NCBI GenBank assembly: GCA_033853925.1
Contig: JAWOLC010000152.1
Span: forward strand, 1-8,856
Source of the DNA: JANXPZ01 sp033853925
GTDB taxonomy: Bacteria > Eisenbacteria > RBG-16-71-46
Reading direction: 5' to 3'
DNA length: 8,856 nucleotides
Shown here: positions 7,351 through 8,856 of the stretch, in pieces
How the letters are laid out: every line of letters starts with the position of its first letter
Numbering within the stretch: position 1 is the first letter of the stretch
Notes under the pieces: generated by a model
Seen by the model: the letters and a program-made list of their open reading frames with translations, nothing else
The model's database searches: none
Told to the model about the DNA's origin: nothing
Position numbers and translations under genes: made by a program

Positions 7351-7429
7351 GGTCGAATCACCTCGTCTTGGGCGCGGGAGCCGTCAGGGCGTCGCCGCGG
7401 AATCCATGGCCCGCAAGGGCCGGGAGCGA

Positions 7430-7459
7430 GCCGCGCCGCGCTCCCAGGAGCGGCGCGGC
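7430..7459 (-). other. Strong GC hairpin between the tandem membrane protein genes
   Basis: Bases 7430-7438 pair with 7451-7459 (9 bp), and CTCC (7441-7444) with GGAG (7447-7450), separated by a 2-nt bulge (CG, 7439-7440). It sits 22 nt after the stop of the upstream paralogue and 70 nt before the Shine-Dalgarno of the downstream one. There is no T-tract in the leftward reading direction. It could stabilise the 3' end of the first message or attenuate read-through. The rest of the 131-nt gap shows nothing else clear. Confidence 0.35.
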
Positions 7460-7481
7460 GTCCCGCCGGGAAGCGAGGGCC

Positions 7482-7952
7482 TCAGCCCACGCGGCTCCCC
7501 AGGCTCGAGCCCGAGCCGCCCCTCGGGCGGATGAGCATGCCGCTGATGAGCAGCGCGAGTCCGACCGCCGCGGGAATGAGCCCGACGGCCCACACCCCGG
7601 CTTCGTCGGCGATGAAGTAGAGCATCACGCCGAGCGAGACCCCCACCGCCAGCGTGACGAAGCCGCCGATCATGAGCGCCTGCGCCCGATGCCGCGCCGA
7701 GTCTTCGGGCGAGAGGACGCTCGCGGCCTCGCCGAGCGACGCCAGGGCGGGAAGCGGCGGCAGCTTCGAGGGGTCGAGCCCGCGCTCGATCATGGCGATC
7801 CGCTCGCGCTGGGCCAGCTCGATGATGCGGTGGCGGCTGATCGTCCGCACGATCCCGGCGGTGATGCCGCCGACGATGGCCACCAGGGGAATGGCGAACA
7901 CGACGATGGGGCCGACGATGTCGGCGCCGATGCTGGGGAGGAAGGCGATCAT
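7482..7952 (-). CDS. Small three-helix membrane protein, DUF6249-like (paralogue 1)
   Basis: The protein has 156 residues, from ATG (7952-7950) behind a perfect Shine-Dalgarno AAAGGAGG (7969-7962, 9-nt spacing), which settles the start against longer in-frame openings that would run into the sigma factor gene. Helix 1 spans about 12-35 (VGPIVVFAIPLVAIVGG and on). The motif QRERIAMIERGLDPSKL is at 48-64, an acidic-to-basic linker SPEDSARHRAQ at 81-91, helix 2 at 93-114 and helix 3 at 119-141, with a basic Gly/Ser-rich tail. The arrangement matches DUF6249-type proteins; function is unknown. It is the first gene of a leftward pair with its paralogue and stands back to back with an ECF sigma factor gene, 203 nt apart. 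A role as membrane sensor, partner or target of that sigma factor is inference from position only. Confidence 0.83.
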   Translation of the reverse strand: MIAFLPSIGADIVGPIVVFAIPLVAIVGGITAGIVRTISRHRIIELAQRERIAMIERGLDPSKLPPLPALASLGEAASVLSPEDSARHRAQALMIGGFVTLAVGVSLGVMLYFIADEAGVWAVGLIPAAVGLALLISGMLIRPRGGSGSSLGSRVG

Positions 7953-7961
7953 GGCGGTAGG

Positions 7962-7969
7962 CCTCCTTT
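7962..7969 (-). promoter_or_regulatory. Strong ribosome binding site of DUF6249-like paralogue 1
   Basis: Read leftward, these bases are AAAGGAGG, a full complement of the 16S rRNA 3' end, 9 nt before the ATG at 7952. It is the strongest Shine-Dalgarno in the window and fixes the start of this gene. Confidence 0.85.
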
Positions 7970-7994
7970 CAGTCGGGCCGGGGCTCCGGAATCG

Positions 7995-8013
7995 GCGCCC
8001 GCTCGGCGGGCGC
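7995..8013. repeat. Perfect 8-bp inverted repeat in the divergent intergenic region
   Basis: GCGCCCGC (7995-8002) and GCGGGCGC (8006-8013) are perfect inverted copies with a 3-nt spacer TCG. The element lies 26 nt upstream of the Shine-Dalgarno of the leftward membrane protein gene and about 30 nt upstream of the rightward -10 element, so it could be an operator or part of the leftward leader RNA. Confidence 0.3.
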
Positions 8014-8032
8014 GACCTCGACTCGGATTCTC

Positions 8033-8051
8033 CGGGCTCCCTGCTATCATG
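8033..8051 (+). promoter_or_regulatory. Candidate extended -10 promoter for the ECF sigma factor gene
   Basis: TGC (8042-8044) plus TATCAT (8045-8050) make an extended -10 element. Nothing close to TTGACA is found 16-18 nt upstream. The 19-mer CGGGCTCCCTGCTATCATG matches the segment in front of the nuclease-ATPase operon (2658-2676) at 16 of 19 positions. Transcription would start near 8057 and give a leader of about 100 nt before the TTG at 8156. Confidence 0.5.
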
Positions 8052-8055
8052 CCCG

Positions 8056-8076
8056 CGAGCCGGGATCCCCGGCTCG
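8056..8076 (+). repeat. Perfect 9-bp inverted repeat at the predicted transcription start of the sigma gene
   Basis: CGAGCCGGG (8056-8064) and CCCGGCTCG (8068-8076) pair perfectly around ATC. It begins 6 nt after the candidate -10, so it could be a repressor site over the start point or the first hairpin of the leader RNA. TCTTGG follows, too few T residues for a confident intrinsic terminator. Confidence 0.5.
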
Positions 8077-8104
8077 TCTTGGCGCTTCACCGGCTTGGAC
8101 CGGG

Positions 8105-8144
8105 CCCGCCGCACGGCGGGTTTCAAGAAACCTCCACGGGAGGG
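8105..8144 (+). promoter_or_regulatory. Tiled alternative hairpins in the sigma factor leader, including a Shine-Dalgarno-sequestering stem
   Basis: Three short perfect stems lie end to end. H1 is CCCGCC (8105-8110) with GGCGGG (8115-8120), loop GCAC, followed by TTTC like a small terminator. H2 is GGTTT (8119-8123) with AAACC (8128-8132), loop CAAG. H3 is CCTCC (8131-8135) with GGAGG (8139-8143), loop ACG. H2 shares two bases with H1 and two with H3, so it competes with both. H3 hides the Shine-Dalgarno of the sigma gene. The pairing is seen in the sequence; use as a translational or attenuation switch is inference. Confidence 0.45.
8138..8144 (+). promoter_or_regulatory. Ribosome binding site supporting the TTG start of the sigma gene
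   Basis: GGGAGGG ends 11 nt before TTG (8156). The first in-frame ATG (8195) has no Shine-Dalgarno-like purine run at the right distance, so TTG is preferred. The site is embedded in a 5-bp hairpin with CCTCC just upstream. Confidence 0.65.
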
Positions 8145-8155
8145 CCGCCAGAGCC

Positions 8156-8797
8156 TTGAAACCGGACGAGCCCGTACCACGGTCCAAGCTGACGATGGGA
8201 TCTGCCGGAGCCGAGGCTCCGGGCGCCGCGCGGGACGAGAGCCCGGGGCACGTGCGGGCGCTCGTCGAGCGGGCGAGGGGCGGAGACCAGGAAGCGTTCC
8301 GCGAGCTGGTGGTGCTGCACCAGGATCGGGCCTACGGTCTGGCCCTGAGGATCACCCGCTCGCCGGCCGACGCGGAGGAGGTGGCCCAGGATGCGTTCGT
8401 GCGCGCGTGGCAGGGCCTGTCGCGGTTCCGCGGCGAGTCGAGCTTCGCGACCTGGCTCCATCGCATCGTGGCTCGGCGCGCCCTGGACCGCTGGAGCCAG
8501 CTCAAGACCCGGCGCGGCCGCGAGGTCGGCGTCGAGGAAGCGGCCGCCCTGCCGGAGCCCGGTGAGCGCTTCCCCGGCGCGGGAGGCGGTCTGGAAACGG
8601 CTCGGGCCCGGCGGCTCGAGCGGCTCGTGCTGGAGCTGCCCGCGGCGCAGCGGGCGGCGGTGACGCTCTACTACTACGAGGACCGGTCGGTGGAACAGGC
8701 GGCGGCGATCCTGGGAATGCGGGAGAACACGGTGAAGACGCACCTGGCCCGCGCGCGCGCCGCGCTGCGCGCCGCGATCGAGGAGGGCCCCGCCTGA
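8156..8797 (+). CDS. ECF-type RNA polymerase sigma factor (sigma-70 family, RpoE-like)
   Basis: The protein has 213 residues from the TTG start. Region 2 runs from about 47 to 112 and includes AYGLALRITRSPADAEEVAQ (59-78) and the promoter-melting part AWQGLSRFRGESSFATWLHR (84-103). Region 1.1 and region 3 are absent, as in ECF factors. A charged, Pro/Gly-rich linker covers about 115-150. Region 4.2 runs from about 155 to 206, with LPAAQRAAVTLYYYEDRSVE (161-180) leading into a helix-turn-helix around QAAAILGMRENTVKTHLARA (181-200). It directs RNA polymerase to a specific set of promoters. Its TGA overlaps the ATG of a probable anti-sigma factor (TGATG), the usual coupled layout. The leader carries several hairpins, one covering the ribosome binding site. 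The start could also be the ATG at 8195, giving 200 residues with both domains intact. ECF subgroup cannot be assigned by eye. Confidence 0.95.
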   Translation: MKPDEPVPRSKLTMGSAGAEAPGAARDESPGHVRALVERARGGDQEAFRELVVLHQDRAYGLALRITRSPADAEEVAQDAFVRAWQGLSRFRGESSFATWLHRIVARRALDRWSQLKTRRGREVGVEEAAALPEPGERFPGAGGGLETARARRLERLVLELPAAQRAAVTLYYYEDRSVEQAAAILGMRENTVKTHLARARAALRAAIEEGPA

Positions 8798-8856
8798 TGG
8801 ACTGCGCCGGCTTCACGCGCTGGCTGGACGAGGGCGCTCCCGACGCCGGGCGGGCC
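8797..8856 (+). CDS. Probable anti-sigma factor, N-terminal fragment (3' partial)
   Basis: An ATG overlaps the sigma factor stop codon (TGATG), and the frame stays open to the window edge for 20 codons (MDCAGFTRWLDEGAPDAGRA). The early Cys3 followed by an amphipathic stretch with WLDEG resembles the start of zinc-finger (zf-HC2/ZAS) anti-sigma factors, whose HxxxCxxC part would follow outside the window. Position right after an ECF gene and translational coupling support this; the short fragment alone does not prove it. Confidence 0.6.
   Translation, partial: MDCAGFTRWLDEGAPDAGRA

Noticed and set aside
7953..8180. N-terminal extension of DUF6249-like paralogue 1 up to 8180
   Set aside because: The extension crosses the divergent region into the sigma factor gene and is Arg/Pro-rich; the perfect AAAGGAGG before 7952 decides the start.

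Overview
This window is very GC-rich, bacterial and densely coding (roughly 70-75 % G+C by eye). Codon third positions are almost all G or C, GTG and TTG serve as start codons, and long antisense shadow frames abound. There are no rRNA, tRNA, CRISPR or insertion-sequence signals. The lineage cannot be read from the sequence. The mix of a membrane protein with C-terminal TPRs, a YhaN/YhaO-type repair pair, DUF6249-like membrane proteins and extended -10 promoters would fit a high-GC group such as Candidatus Eisenbacteria, Gemmatimonadota or Myxococcota; this is a guess.

Left part (1-2568). The 3' part of a large polytopic membrane protein with C-terminal TPR repeats runs rightward and looks like the GT-C glycosyltransferase type. 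It converges on a leftward gene for a single-pass membrane protein with a TPR-like helical domain. A short palindromic direct repeat lies between and across their ends.

Middle part (2569-6858). From a 178-bp divergent intergenic region with a good candidate extended -10 promoter, two translationally coupled genes run rightward. The first is a Mre11/SbcD-type metallophosphoesterase nuclease with all metal ligands. The second is a Rad50/SbcC-type ATPase of the YhaN (AAA_27) kind. Their ATGA overlap and classical partner motifs indicate one nuclease-ATPase complex. The ATPase has no CxxC zinc hook; its coiled coil is interrupted at the exact centre by two membrane helices, so the complex is probably membrane-anchored.

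Right part (6859-8856). Two tandem leftward paralogues encode small three-helix membrane proteins with an ERMAL-ARG / ERIAM-ERG core like DUF6249. Across a 203-bp intergenic region, a rightward ECF sigma factor begins with TTG, and its stop codon overlaps the start of a probable anti-sigma factor cut by the window edge. This looks like a regulatory module, with the DUF6249-like pair as a possible membrane partner or target.

The most unusual part is the leader of the sigma gene. A candidate extended -10 is followed by a perfect 9-bp inverted repeat and then three end-to-end, partly mutually exclusive hairpins (8105-8143). The last pairs CCTCC with the GGAGG of the Shine-Dalgarno sequence. This predicts post-transcriptional control of the sigma factor. 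The same 19-nt promoter core occurs, with 3 differences, in front of the nuclease-ATPase operon.
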